Positions 1-7,435 of a stretch of 64,000 nt of DNA are shown here, piece by piece; the first letter of the stretch is position 1, and each line of letters begins with the position of its first letter. Origin of the DNA: Palsa-661 sp035535015 (lineage in GTDB: Bacteria; Actinomycetota; Acidimicrobiia; Acidimicrobiales; UBA8190). The notes under the pieces are model-generated. The model saw only the letters and a program-made list of their open reading frames with translations, searched no databases and was not told the origin of the DNA. Position numbers and translations under genes: made by a program. The stretch lies in the NCBI GenBank assembly GCA_035535015.1, contig DATLQU010000026.1, forward strand, positions 1-64,000, given 5' to 3'.

Positions 1-1029
1 ATCGTCAACGGGACCTTCGGCAACCGCCCCCACTGCATCTACCGCGGCTACTGCCTGCAGGGCTGCAAAGTCAACGCCAAGGCCAGCCCGTACGTCACCC
101 ACCTGCCCGACGCCCTGGCCCACTCCGTCGAGATCCGAGCCGACTGCATGGCCTCCCGGGTGGAGGTCGACGCCTCCAGCGGGCGGGCCAGCGGGGTGGC
201 CTACATCAAAGAGGGCGAGCAGGTCGAGCGTCTGCAGCGGGCCAAGGTGGTGGCGGTGGCCGGCTACTCCATCGAGACGCCCCGTCTGCTGCTCAACTCG
301 CACACAAAAGGATTCCCGAACGGATTGTGCAACAACGAGGACCAGGTCGGCCGTTACGTCATGGTCCAGGGGGCCACCCAGGCGGCCGGGCGGTTCCCGA
401 CCGAGCTGCGCATGTACAAGGCCCCACCACCCGAGGTGTCTTCCGAGGACTTCTACGAAACCGACCCGGCCCGCGGTTTCGCCCGAGGGTTCTCCATCCA
501 GACCGTCTCGCCCGAGCCGATCGGGTGGGCCGAGCATGTGCTGGCCGACGGCCACTGGGGCCGGGCCCTGCGCGAGTACATGCGCGACTACAACCACTGG
601 ACCACCATCGGGGTTCTCAACGAGCTGCTAGCCCAGCCCGACAACCGGGTCACTCTGGCCGAGGAAAAGGACCGCTTCGGGTTGCCCGTTGCCCGCTTTG
701 ACTACAGCCTGTGCGACAACGACAAAGCCAACATGGCCTTTTCGACCGAGGTGATTACCAACATCCTCCACGCCGGCGGCGCCCAGGACATACTCACCAT
801 TCAACGCTTCGCCCACCTGATCGGAGGGGCCCGGATGGGCACGTCGCCCGAGAACAGCGTCATCGATGCCCACCAACGCAGCTGGGCCGTGCCCAACCTG
901 TACCTGGCCGACGGAAGCGTCTGCCCAACCCAGGGATCGGCCAACCCGGCGCTGACCATCATGGCCCTTTCCTCCCTCCTGGCCGAGCACCTTGGGTCCC
1001 GTCCGGCCACCGAGCGGTCGCCAAGGTGA
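1..1029 (+). CDS. GMC-family oxidoreductase, C-terminal part (5' end outside window)
   Basis: An open frame runs from base 1 to a TGA at 1027-1029, so the gene starts upstream of the window. The visible 342 residues carry the substrate and C-terminal domains of a glucose-methanol-choline flavoprotein. A Cys-containing CIYRGYCLQGCK segment sits near the start, as in the gluconate 2-dehydrogenase-like branch of the family. Near the end are RFAHLIGGARMG (active-site His) and YLADGSVCPTQGSANPALTIMA (FAD contact and the conserved Asn). The family oxidises sugar or alcohol groups with FAD; the exact substrate cannot be read here. It is followed 72 bp later by a GH15 glycosidase and an SDR, suggesting a sugar or glucan oxidation operon. 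The N-terminal Rossmann FAD motif is not visible. Confidence 0.9.
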   Translation: MVNGTFGNRPHCIYRGYCLQGCKVNAKASPYVTHLPDALAHSVEIRADCMASRVEVDASSGRASGVAYIKEGEQVERLQRAKVVAVAGYSIETPRLLLNSHTKGFPNGLCNNEDQVGRYVMVQGATQAAGRFPTELRMYKAPPPEVSSEDFYETDPARGFARGFSIQTVSPEPIGWAEHVLADGHWGRALREYMRDYNHWTTIGVLNELLAQPDNRVTLAEEKDRFGLPVARFDYSLCDNDKANMAFSTEVITNILHAGGAQDILTIQRFAHLIGGARMGTSPENSVIDAHQRSWAVPNLYLADGSVCPTQGSANPALTIMALSSLLAEHLGSRPATERSPR

Positions 1030-1101
1030 GGGCTCCTCCTGGGCGCGCCGAAGCGATGAGCCGCTCGCCAACGGACAGGCCCGATCGAAGATGACCCGGC
1101 A

Positions 1102-2922
1102 ATGACCAGACCAGCGCGCGCCGTTCCTTCGACCGAATTCGCTCCCGACGTGCTACGCCAGTACGCGCTCTTGGCTGACGGGGAGCGCGGCATCTTGGTG
1201 GGGCCGCGGGGCGAGTTCGCCTGGATGTGCGCCCCGCAGTGGGACTCCGACGCGGTTTTTTCCTCGCTCGTCGGCGGCGAGGGCCTCTACGCCGTCACTC
1301 CCTCTGAGCCTCGTTTCGTCTGGGGTGGGTACTACGAAGACGGCTCGCTGATTTGGCACAGCCGTTGGGTCACCACCACCGGGGTCATCGAGTGCCGGGA
1401 GGCGCTGGCCTTTCCCGGCGACCCCCACGCCGCGGTGGTGTTGCGGCGGATCGTGGCCACCGACGGGCCGGCCCGAGTACGGGTCCTTCTCGATGCCCGG
1501 GCCGGCTTCGGCGCCCACAAGATGGGTTCTCTCACGGTCGACGACGGGGTGTGGACGGCCCGGACGGGTGGACTGCACCTGCGCTGGTCGGGCGCTGCGG
1601 GCGCCAAGCCCTGCGGCGGCGAGGGACTCGAACTCCATGTCGAGCTTGCGTCAGGAGCTCACCACGACCTGGTGCTCGAGTTGTCCGATCAGGCCCTTGG
1701 GGGAGACGCCGTCCAGGCGGGGCCGGCATGGGAAGCAACCGAGGCCGCCTGGACGGCCGCCATGCCCCGACTGGACGGCACGCTGGCGCCGCGCGACGTC
1801 CACCACAGCTATGCCGTGCTTCGGGGCCTCACGAGTGCTGGCGGCGGCATGGTGGCGGCGGCCACCATGTCGCTGCCCGAGCGAGCCAGCGCCGGACGGA
1901 GCTACGACTACCGCTACGCCTGGATCCGAGACCAGTGCTACACCGGTCAGGCCATCGCCGCCCACGGTCCACACCCGCTCCTCGACGACGCCGTGGCCTT
2001 CGTGGCCGATCGCATCGCGGCCGACGGACCCCACCTCAAACCGGCCTACACCGTGACCGGCGGCCCCGTGCCCGACGAACGCACCCTGTCCCGCCTCGAC
2101 GGCTACCCCGGCGGGACCGACAAGGTCGGCAACTGGGTCAATCAGCAGTTCCAACTCGACGCGCTCGGCGAGGCGCTCCTGCTCTTCGCCGCCGCAGGCC
2201 GCCACGACCATCTGGATATCGAGCAGTGGAAGGCAGCCGAAGTCACCATCAAGGCCATCGAAACCCGGTGGGGCGACCCCGACGCCGGCATCTGGGAGCT
2301 CGACAACCACCACTGGGCTCACTCCCGGCTCATGTGCGTGGCCGGCCTCCGGGCGATGGCGGCGGCCGGGGCGGGCGGGTCCCAGGCCGGGGCGTGGACA
2401 ACACTCGCCGATGCGATCTTGGCCGACGTGGGCTCGGACTGTCTGCACCCGAGTGGGCGCTGGCAGCGAGCCCCCGGCGACGCCAGGGTCGATGCCGCCC
2501 TGCTGCTGCCCGCCATCCGCGGGGCCCTGCCGGCCACTGATCCGCGGAGCCTGGCCACCCTCGAAGCAGTGAAGGCAGACCTCGGTAGGTCCGGCTATGT
2601 CTACCGGTTCCGCCAGGATGGGCGGCCCCTCGAAGACGCCGAGGGTGCCTTTGTGCTCTGCGGGTTCCTTATGGCCCTCGCCACTCACCAGCAGGGCAGG
2701 CCTACTGAGGCGATCGGGTGGTTCGAGCGCAACCGTTCCGCCTGCGGGCCCCCGGGGCTGTTCACTGAGGAGTTCGATGTCCGTCAACGCCAGCTGCGAG
2801 GCAACGTTCCCCAAGCGTTCGTGCACGCGCTGATGTTCGAAGCGGCAGCCATCCTGGCCGGGCCGTGGAATACATCTGGACCGAGCCCGAGCGATCGCCG
2901 CACGAGTGAGGAGCCGACATGA
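1102..2922 (+). CDS. Glycoside hydrolase family 15 (glucoamylase/trehalase-like)
   Basis: A 606-residue protein of normal GH15 length, with an N-terminal beta domain (roughly 20-220) and an (alpha/alpha)6 barrel. Barrel signatures are SYDYRYAWIRDQCYTGQA (about residues 267-284) and NWVNQQFQLDALGEALLLF (about 347-365), where these proteins carry conserved acidic residues near the active site. It should release glucose from alpha-glucosidic substrates such as maltooligosaccharides, trehalose or glucosylated compounds; the family does not fix which. No signal peptide is seen, so it is probably cytoplasmic. The stop overlaps the next ATG (ATGA at 2919-2922), indicating translational coupling to the SDR gene. 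Confidence 0.88.
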   Translation: MTRPARAVPSTEFAPDVLRQYALLADGERGILVGPRGEFAWMCAPQWDSDAVFSSLVGGEGLYAVTPSEPRFVWGGYYEDGSLIWHSRWVTTTGVIECREALAFPGDPHAAVVLRRIVATDGPARVRVLLDARAGFGAHKMGSLTVDDGVWTARTGGLHLRWSGAAGAKPCGGEGLELHVELASGAHHDLVLELSDQALGGDAVQAGPAWEATEAAWTAAMPRLDGTLAPRDVHHSYAVLRGLTSAGGGMVAAATMSLPERASAGRSYDYRYAWIRDQCYTGQAIAAHGPHPLLDDAVAFVADRIAADGPHLKPAYTVTGGPVPDERTLSRLDGYPGGTDKVGNWVNQQFQLDALGEALLLFAAAGRHDHLDIEQWKAAEVTIKAIETRWGDPDAGIWELDNHHWAHSRLMCVAGLRAMAAAGAGGSQAGAWTTLADAILADVGSDCLHPSGRWQRAPGDARVDAALLLPAIRGALPATDPRSLATLEAVKADLGRSGYVYRFRQDGRPLEDAEGAFVLCGFLMALATHQQGRPTEAIGWFERNRSACGPPGLFTEEFDVRQRQLRGNVPQAFVHALMFEAAAILAGPWNTSGPSPSDRRTSEEPT

Positions 2923-3929
2923 CCCAAACCGTTGTCATCACCGGGGCCAGTGCCGGCATCGGTCGGGCCACGGCCCAGCTCTATGGCACGCGGGGGGCCA
3001 GCGTCGGGTTGGTGGCTCGCGGTCAAACGGGCCTCGACGGGGCGGTCAGAGACGTCGAGCGAGCCGGGGGCAAGGCGCTCGCCGTGCCCACTGATGTGGC
3101 CGATTATGACCAGGTCACCGAGGCGTCCCGTCGGATCGAGGACGCCTTCGGTCCCATCGACGTGTGGATCAACGTGGCCTTCGCGTCGGTTTTCGCCCCG
3201 TTTTGGGAGATCACAGCCGAGGAGTTCAAACGGGTCACCGAGGTCAGCTACCTGGGCTTCGTCTACGGCACCCGCGTGGCTCTCGACCTGATGAAGCCCC
3301 GGGATCGAGGCACCATCGTCCAGGTGGGCTCGGCGCTCGGCGATCGCAGCATCCCGCTCCAGAGCGCCTACTGCGGGGCCAAGCACGCCATCAACGGCTT
3401 TACGTCGTCGTTGCGCACCGAGCTCATGCACGAGAGGAGCAACGTCCATATCACCGTGGTCCAGATGCCCGCGGTGAACACTCCGCAGTTCTCCTGGGTT
3501 CTCTCCCGCCTCCCCAACCGCCCTCAGCCGGTGCCGCCGATCTATCAGCCCGAGATCGCCGCTCGCGGCGTGGCGTTCGCCGCTGACCATCCGGGGCGAA
3601 AGCAGTACTGGGTCGGGGCCAGCACCGCGGCCACGATCCTGGCCAACAAGTTCGCCGCGCCGTTGCTCGACCGCTACCTGGCCCGGACCGGCTTCGGATC
3701 CCAGCAGACCGACGAGGCGGTGGAGCCCGACCGCCCCCGCAACCTCTGGGAGCCGGTCGATGGCCAGGACGGTCACGACCACGGTTCCCACGGTGAGTTC
3801 GACGACAAGGCGCACCACAGCAGTCCGGAGCTGTGGGTCTCCCATCACGCCCGGGCCATGACCACGGTGGGCTGCGCCGTCGTCGGCGGCGCAGCCGTGC
3901 TGGCCGGCAGGCTCCTCGCCCGACGATGA
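2919..3929 (+). CDS. SDR-family oxidoreductase with C-terminal membrane helix
   Basis: A 336-residue short-chain dehydrogenase/reductase. The N-terminal ITGASAGIGRATA is the TGxxxGxG dinucleotide motif. The catalytic Ser is in VQVGSALGDRSIPLQ and the YxxxK pair is in SAYCGAKHAI. The SDR core ends near residue 250. An extension follows with a His/Asp-rich stretch (DGHDHGSHGEFDD) and a hydrophobic C-terminal segment (AVVGGAAVLAGRLLA) that could anchor it in the membrane. The start overlaps the GH15 stop by 4 nt. The substrate is unknown; neighbours (GMC, GH15, enolase-superfamily) suggest a sugar-derived alcohol or acid. Confidence 0.88.
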   Translation: MTQTVVITGASAGIGRATAQLYGTRGASVGLVARGQTGLDGAVRDVERAGGKALAVPTDVADYDQVTEASRRIEDAFGPIDVWINVAFASVFAPFWEITAEEFKRVTEVSYLGFVYGTRVALDLMKPRDRGTIVQVGSALGDRSIPLQSAYCGAKHAINGFTSSLRTELMHERSNVHITVVQMPAVNTPQFSWVLSRLPNRPQPVPPIYQPEIAARGVAFAADHPGRKQYWVGASTAATILANKFAAPLLDRYLARTGFGSQQTDEAVEPDRPRNLWEPVDGQDGHDHGSHGEFDDKAHHSSPELWVSHHARAMTTVGCAVVGGAAVLAGRLLARR

Positions 3930-3942
3930 CCTGGTTGCCTCC

Positions 3943-4476
3943 ATGCGCATGACCCCGGTGCCGATGCTGGCGGGGTCGCCTGTGTTGGCGCGAGCCCCCG
4001 AACCAACGGTGGCGCGCTTCGGCCAGCTCCGCGCCGGGATGGGGGCGGCCCAGGCACTCTTCCCCGGGCTGGCGTCCCGCCTGCTGGTAACCCAGCCCCT
4101 CGATCGCGGCTCCCGGGGGGTGATCCGGGTCCTGGGGATCCGACAGGTGGGCCAGGCCCTCGTCACGGGGGCCCAGCCGAGCGCCGCCGTGCTCCTGCTC
4201 GGAGCCGAAGTCGACGCCGCCCACGCCGCCAGCATGATCGTCCTCGCGCTGTGCAGCCGCCGCTGGCGACGTGCGGCGCTGGCCGACGCCATGATCGCCT
4301 CCCTGTTCGCTCAGGCCGGCGCCGCCGCGGCCCACGTTGGCGGCCGTCGTGCGGCACAGACCCCATGGTCTGCCCGACGGGACCGCTGGGCGCAACGCGT
4401 GGCCACCCGACTGGTACCTGAACGCCTCTTACGGAGCGCTCGCCCCGATGAGTCGCAAGGAGTTCCCCATGCCTAA
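3943..4476 (+). CDS. Hypothetical protein, Ala-rich
   Basis: A 177-residue protein beginning 13 bp after the SDR stop and overlapping the next gene by 8 nt. I do not recognise its family. It is rich in Ala, Leu and Arg, with moderately hydrophobic stretches near residues 80-105 and 115-130 and a basic C-terminus (RRDRWAQRVATRLVPERLL), consistent with a peripheral or weakly membrane-embedded protein. The close spacing and the absence of a better frame support a real gene. No catalytic motif is visible. Confidence 0.6.
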   Translation: MRMTPVPMLAGSPVLARAPEPTVARFGQLRAGMGAAQALFPGLASRLLVTQPLDRGSRGVIRVLGIRQVGQALVTGAQPSAAVLLLGAEVDAAHAASMIVLALCSRRWRRAALADAMIASLFAQAGAAAAHVGGRRAAQTPWSARRDRWAQRVATRLVPERLLRSARPDESQGVPHA

Positions 4477-5569
4477 CATCGAGAAGCTGGACGTCAGTGT
4501 CTACACCGTCCCGACCGAGGAGCCCGAGTCCGACGGGACGCTCACCTGGAGTGCCACCACGGTGGTGGTGGCTGAACCCAGCGCTGGGGGGAAGACGGGG
4601 CTCGGCTTTTCCTACGCTACCGGCGCGTGTGCGCGCCTGATCAAAGACGTGCTGGAGGATGCCGTCGTCGGCCAGGACGCCATGGACGTCGGACGTTGCT
4701 GGTCGGCCATGGTTCGCTCCATCCGCAACGTCGGCCGTCCTGGCGTCGCTTCGATGGCCATCGCCGCCGTCGACATCGCCCTGTGGGACCTGAAGTGCAA
4801 GCTCATGGATCTGCCGCTCGTCAAGGTGCTCGGTCAAGTGCACGACGAGGTCGCCGTGTACGGCAGCGGAGGATTCACCTCCTTCACGAATGACCAACTG
4901 GCCAATCAACTCGGGGGTTGGGTCCATGGCCAGGGCATACCGCGGGTGAAGATGAAGGTGGGCGAGGCCTGGGGCAGTCGGATCCACCGAGACCTCGAAC
5001 GAGTCCATGTAGCTCGGGGCACAATCGGCGATGACGCCGAGCTGTTTGTCGACGCCAACGGTGGCTACACCCCCAAGCAGGCGGTCCGCATGGCCCATGC
5101 CTATCAAGCTCTGGGCGTCACCTGGTTCGAAGAACCCGTTTCCTCGGATCATCTGGGCGCCCTGGCCGAGATCCGAGCCCAGACCTCGATCGACGTGGCT
5201 GCCGGTGAGTACGGCTACGACCTGTTCTACTTCGACGCCATGTGCGCGGCGGGCGCAGTCGACTGCCTGCAGGCCGACATCTCCCGCTGCGCCGGGCTCA
5301 CCGAATGGCGACGGGTGGCCGCACTGGCCGAGACCCACGGACTGCAGATCTCGGGCCACTGCGCGCAGTCGCTGCACCTGCACCCGGCCTGCGCGATCGA
5401 CAATCTCCGACACCTCGAGTACTTCGCCGATCACGCCCGCCTCGACCGAATCCTCTTTGACGGGGTCATCGACCCGGTCGGCGGTGTCCTGCGTCCAGAC
5501 CTTTCCCGAAACGGACTCGGGCTTGAGCTCAAGCGCGCCGACGCTGGTCCCTACCAGGTGGCGGGATGA
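4469..5569 (+). CDS. Enolase-superfamily enzyme (mandelate racemase/sugar-acid dehydratase type)
   Basis: Start ATG at 4469 was chosen because AAGGAG lies at 4457-4462, 6 nt upstream; an ATG at 4448 in the same frame has no such site. The 366-residue product has the capping domain and modified TIM barrel of the mandelate racemase/muconate lactonising group. RVKMKVG supplies the KxK general base, DANGGY and FEEPV supply metal-binding Asp and Glu, AGEYGYD supplies the third carboxylate, and SGHCAQSLHLHPA holds the His on the opposite strand-end. That layout fits a sugar-acid dehydratase or racemase rather than muconate cycloisomerase, but the substrate cannot be assigned. It sits in an operon with GMC, GH15 and SDR enzymes, matching oxidation and dehydration of a sugar. 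Confidence 0.88.
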   Translation: MPNIEKLDVSVYTVPTEEPESDGTLTWSATTVVVAEPSAGGKTGLGFSYATGACARLIKDVLEDAVVGQDAMDVGRCWSAMVRSIRNVGRPGVASMAIAAVDIALWDLKCKLMDLPLVKVLGQVHDEVAVYGSGGFTSFTNDQLANQLGGWVHGQGIPRVKMKVGEAWGSRIHRDLERVHVARGTIGDDAELFVDANGGYTPKQAVRMAHAYQALGVTWFEEPVSSDHLGALAEIRAQTSIDVAAGEYGYDLFYFDAMCAAGAVDCLQADISRCAGLTEWRRVAALAETHGLQISGHCAQSLHLHPACAIDNLRHLEYFADHARLDRILFDGVIDPVGGVLRPDLSRNGLGLELKRADAGPYQVAG

Positions 5570-5898
5570 CGAACAGAAGCGAGCAGAGCCCGACCCGGTG
5601 GCAGGGCTCACTGCCGGCCGTGGAAGTCGGATTCGGCTGCGGCACTAGGTCGCTGGCGCGTGAGTTGGCCAACGACCCATTTCTGATCACGAGGCGCCCA
5701 CCACCACGACGCCGATCCGTTCAGGAGCAGGGTCGAAGAGATGTGGTGTCCATACTGGGAGTCGAGTGCGAGGTGGTCTCCCTCTGGTTCGCCATGGCCC
5801 ACTGCGCCAACACTGTGTTCCGGGACACGGTCGGGAAGGTCCTCGACCAACTGATCTCGACACGTTCGTGCCGTGTCCACCGGGCAATCAACCCATGA
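5566..5898 (+). CDS. Small hypothetical ORF, coupled at both ends
   Basis: A 110-codon frame whose ATG overlaps the upstream stop (ATGA at 5566-5569) and whose TGA overlaps the ATG of the hemoglobin gene (ATGA at 5895-5898). This exact tiling is what translational coupling produces and is the main reason to list it. Third positions are mostly G or C but less strongly than in neighbours, and a Pro/Arg-rich stretch near residue 45 looks poorly protein-like. I recognise no domain. If not coding, this 325-bp stretch is a leader for the hemoglobin gene; it contains a 6-bp inverted repeat (GACACG/CGTGTC, 5859-5877). Confidence 0.35.
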   Translation: MTNRSEQSPTRWQGSLPAVEVGFGCGTRSLARELANDPFLITRRPPPRRRSVQEQGRRDVVSILGVECEVVSLWFAMAHCANTVFRDTVGKVLDQLISTRSCRVHRAINP

Positions 5899-6368
5899 CC
5901 CCCACCGATCTTGGAGCGGGTCAGACACCTGATCTCGACTCCCGGGCCGATATCCATGACCTGGTTGTCAGCTTCTACCGGGAAATCGTGTTCGACGAGC
6001 TTCTCGAGCCGATCTTCGCCAAGGTCGCTGAGGTCGACTGGGCCCTCCATATCCCCAAATTGATCGACTACTGGTGCCGCGTTCTACTCCGCCAGCCCGG
6101 CTACGGGGGATCCATTCTCGAAGCGCACCAACATGTCCACGACCTCGAGCCGCTCCGCATCGAACACTTCGACCGTTGGTATGCGCTGTGGGTCGAGAGC
6201 ATCGACGCCCGCTGGGCGGGACCAGCCGCCGACCTGGCCAAGGAGCATGCGACGCGGATAGGCAAGACGCTTGCCCGGCATCTGATGGATGTCACCTGGA
6301 CACCGTCGGCCGAGAGCAAACCCGGAGGCTCACGCGTTGCCGACGGCGAGCAGATGAGGGGCCTATGA
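5895..6368 (+). CDS. Group III truncated hemoglobin
   Basis: A 157-residue protein whose core matches the compact 2-on-2 globin fold of group III. It has IHDLVVSFYREIVFDELLEPIF (helices B-E region), then HIPKLIDYWCRVLLRQPGYGGS, the usual KL..FW segment before the distal region, and HQHVHDLEPLRIEHFDRWYALW, with His residues positioned to act as the proximal F8 ligand. Proteins of this family bind O2 or NO and are tied to nitrosative or respiratory stress; that role is inferred here. The start overlaps the previous small ORF and the stop overlaps the nitronate monooxygenase ATG, so the heme protein and the FMN oxidase are co-expressed. Confidence 0.85.
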   Translation: MTPTDLGAGQTPDLDSRADIHDLVVSFYREIVFDELLEPIFAKVAEVDWALHIPKLIDYWCRVLLRQPGYGGSILEAHQHVHDLEPLRIEHFDRWYALWVESIDARWAGPAADLAKEHATRIGKTLARHLMDVTWTPSAESKPGGSRVADGEQMRGL

Positions 6369-7321
6369 CGTTGAGGACGGTGTTCACCGAATCCTTGTCC
6401 GTGCGGCACCCCGTCGCCTTGGCGCCGATGGGTGGCCTCGCCGGCGGCGCGTTGGCCGCGGCGGTGTCCAACGGCGGTGGTCTCGGCCTGGTCGGGGGTG
6501 GCCACGGCGATCGGAGTTGGCTGGAATGTGAGTTGGCGATCGCTGCCGGGTCCACCGACCACCCATGGGGAGTTGGCTTCCTGAGCTGGGCCCTCGAACT
6601 CGAGACGCTCCAGTGGACCCTGGAACACGAGCCGACGGCGATCATGCTGTCGTTCGGCGACCCGAGCCCCTTCGCCGCATCTGTCCGTGACGCCGGGGCC
6701 TCCTTGATCATCCAAGTGACGGACCTCGACGAGGCCCGCCAGGCTCAAGATGTCGGTGCCGACGTGATCGTGGCCCAAGGTTCCGAGGCCGGCGGCCACG
6801 GTGGCCGACGGGCCACGCTGCCATTTGTGCCGGCGGTCGTCGACGTCGTCTCGCCCACGCCGGTTCTGGCCGCGGGCGGGATTGCCGACGGCCGTGGCCT
6901 GGCCGCAGCCCTCGTGCTCGGGGCAGCCGGTGCGCTGGTCGGCACCCGATTCGAGGCCAGCTTCGAAGCGCTCGTTCCGGCGTCGGTCACCGAGGCGATA
7001 CTCGAACGGAGCGGCGACGACACCGAGCGGAGCCGGGTCCTTGATATCGCCCGACTCTCTCCATGGCCGCGCCGCTACACCGCTCGTACCTTGCGCAATG
7101 ACTTCCTCGATTGCTGGCGGGACCGGGAGGACGAGCTCACCGGGGACCCAGCGGTGCTGGAAGCCTACGGTTTGGCTGCCGCCGGAGGTGACCCGGCCGT
7201 CGTCCCGATCTGGGCGGGAGAGGGGATCGATTTGATCACCGAACTGTTCTCAGCACGCGACCTCGTCAGCACCTTGGTCACAGAAGCCGAAGACGCGATC
7301 GCCAGACTCGGTAGACGCTGA
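6365..7321 (+). CDS. Nitronate monooxygenase (2-nitropropane dioxygenase family)
   Basis: A 318-residue FMN TIM-barrel protein. HPVALAPMGGLAGGALAAAV matches the N-terminal motif, GSEAGGHGGRRATLPFVPAVV matches the GS(E)AGGH FMN-binding motif with the catalytic-type His, and PVLAAGGIADGRG plus GAAGALVGTRF form the phosphate-binding end. The family oxidises alkyl nitronates to carbonyl plus nitrite, though many members act on other substrates. The ATG overlaps the globin stop (ATGA 6365-6368). It is the last gene of the plus-strand operon; the next gene converges on it. Confidence 0.88.
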   Translation: MTLRTVFTESLSVRHPVALAPMGGLAGGALAAAVSNGGGLGLVGGGHGDRSWLECELAIAAGSTDHPWGVGFLSWALELETLQWTLEHEPTAIMLSFGDPSPFAASVRDAGASLIIQVTDLDEARQAQDVGADVIVAQGSEAGGHGGRRATLPFVPAVVDVVSPTPVLAAGGIADGRGLAAALVLGAAGALVGTRFEASFEALVPASVTEAILERSGDDTERSRVLDIARLSPWPRRYTARTLRNDFLDCWRDREDELTGDPAVLEAYGLAAAGGDPAVVPIWAGEGIDLITELFSARDLVSTLVTEAEDAIARLGRR

Positions 7322-7435
7322 GAGTCCGTCGACTCCCAGGTGCGATGGGCAAGATGGTGCATCTCCGAAGGGAGCGTCCCTCGTCCAGTATGCCTACGGC
7401 CTGGCTCTCGGGGCCCCGGCTGACCATATTCTGTT

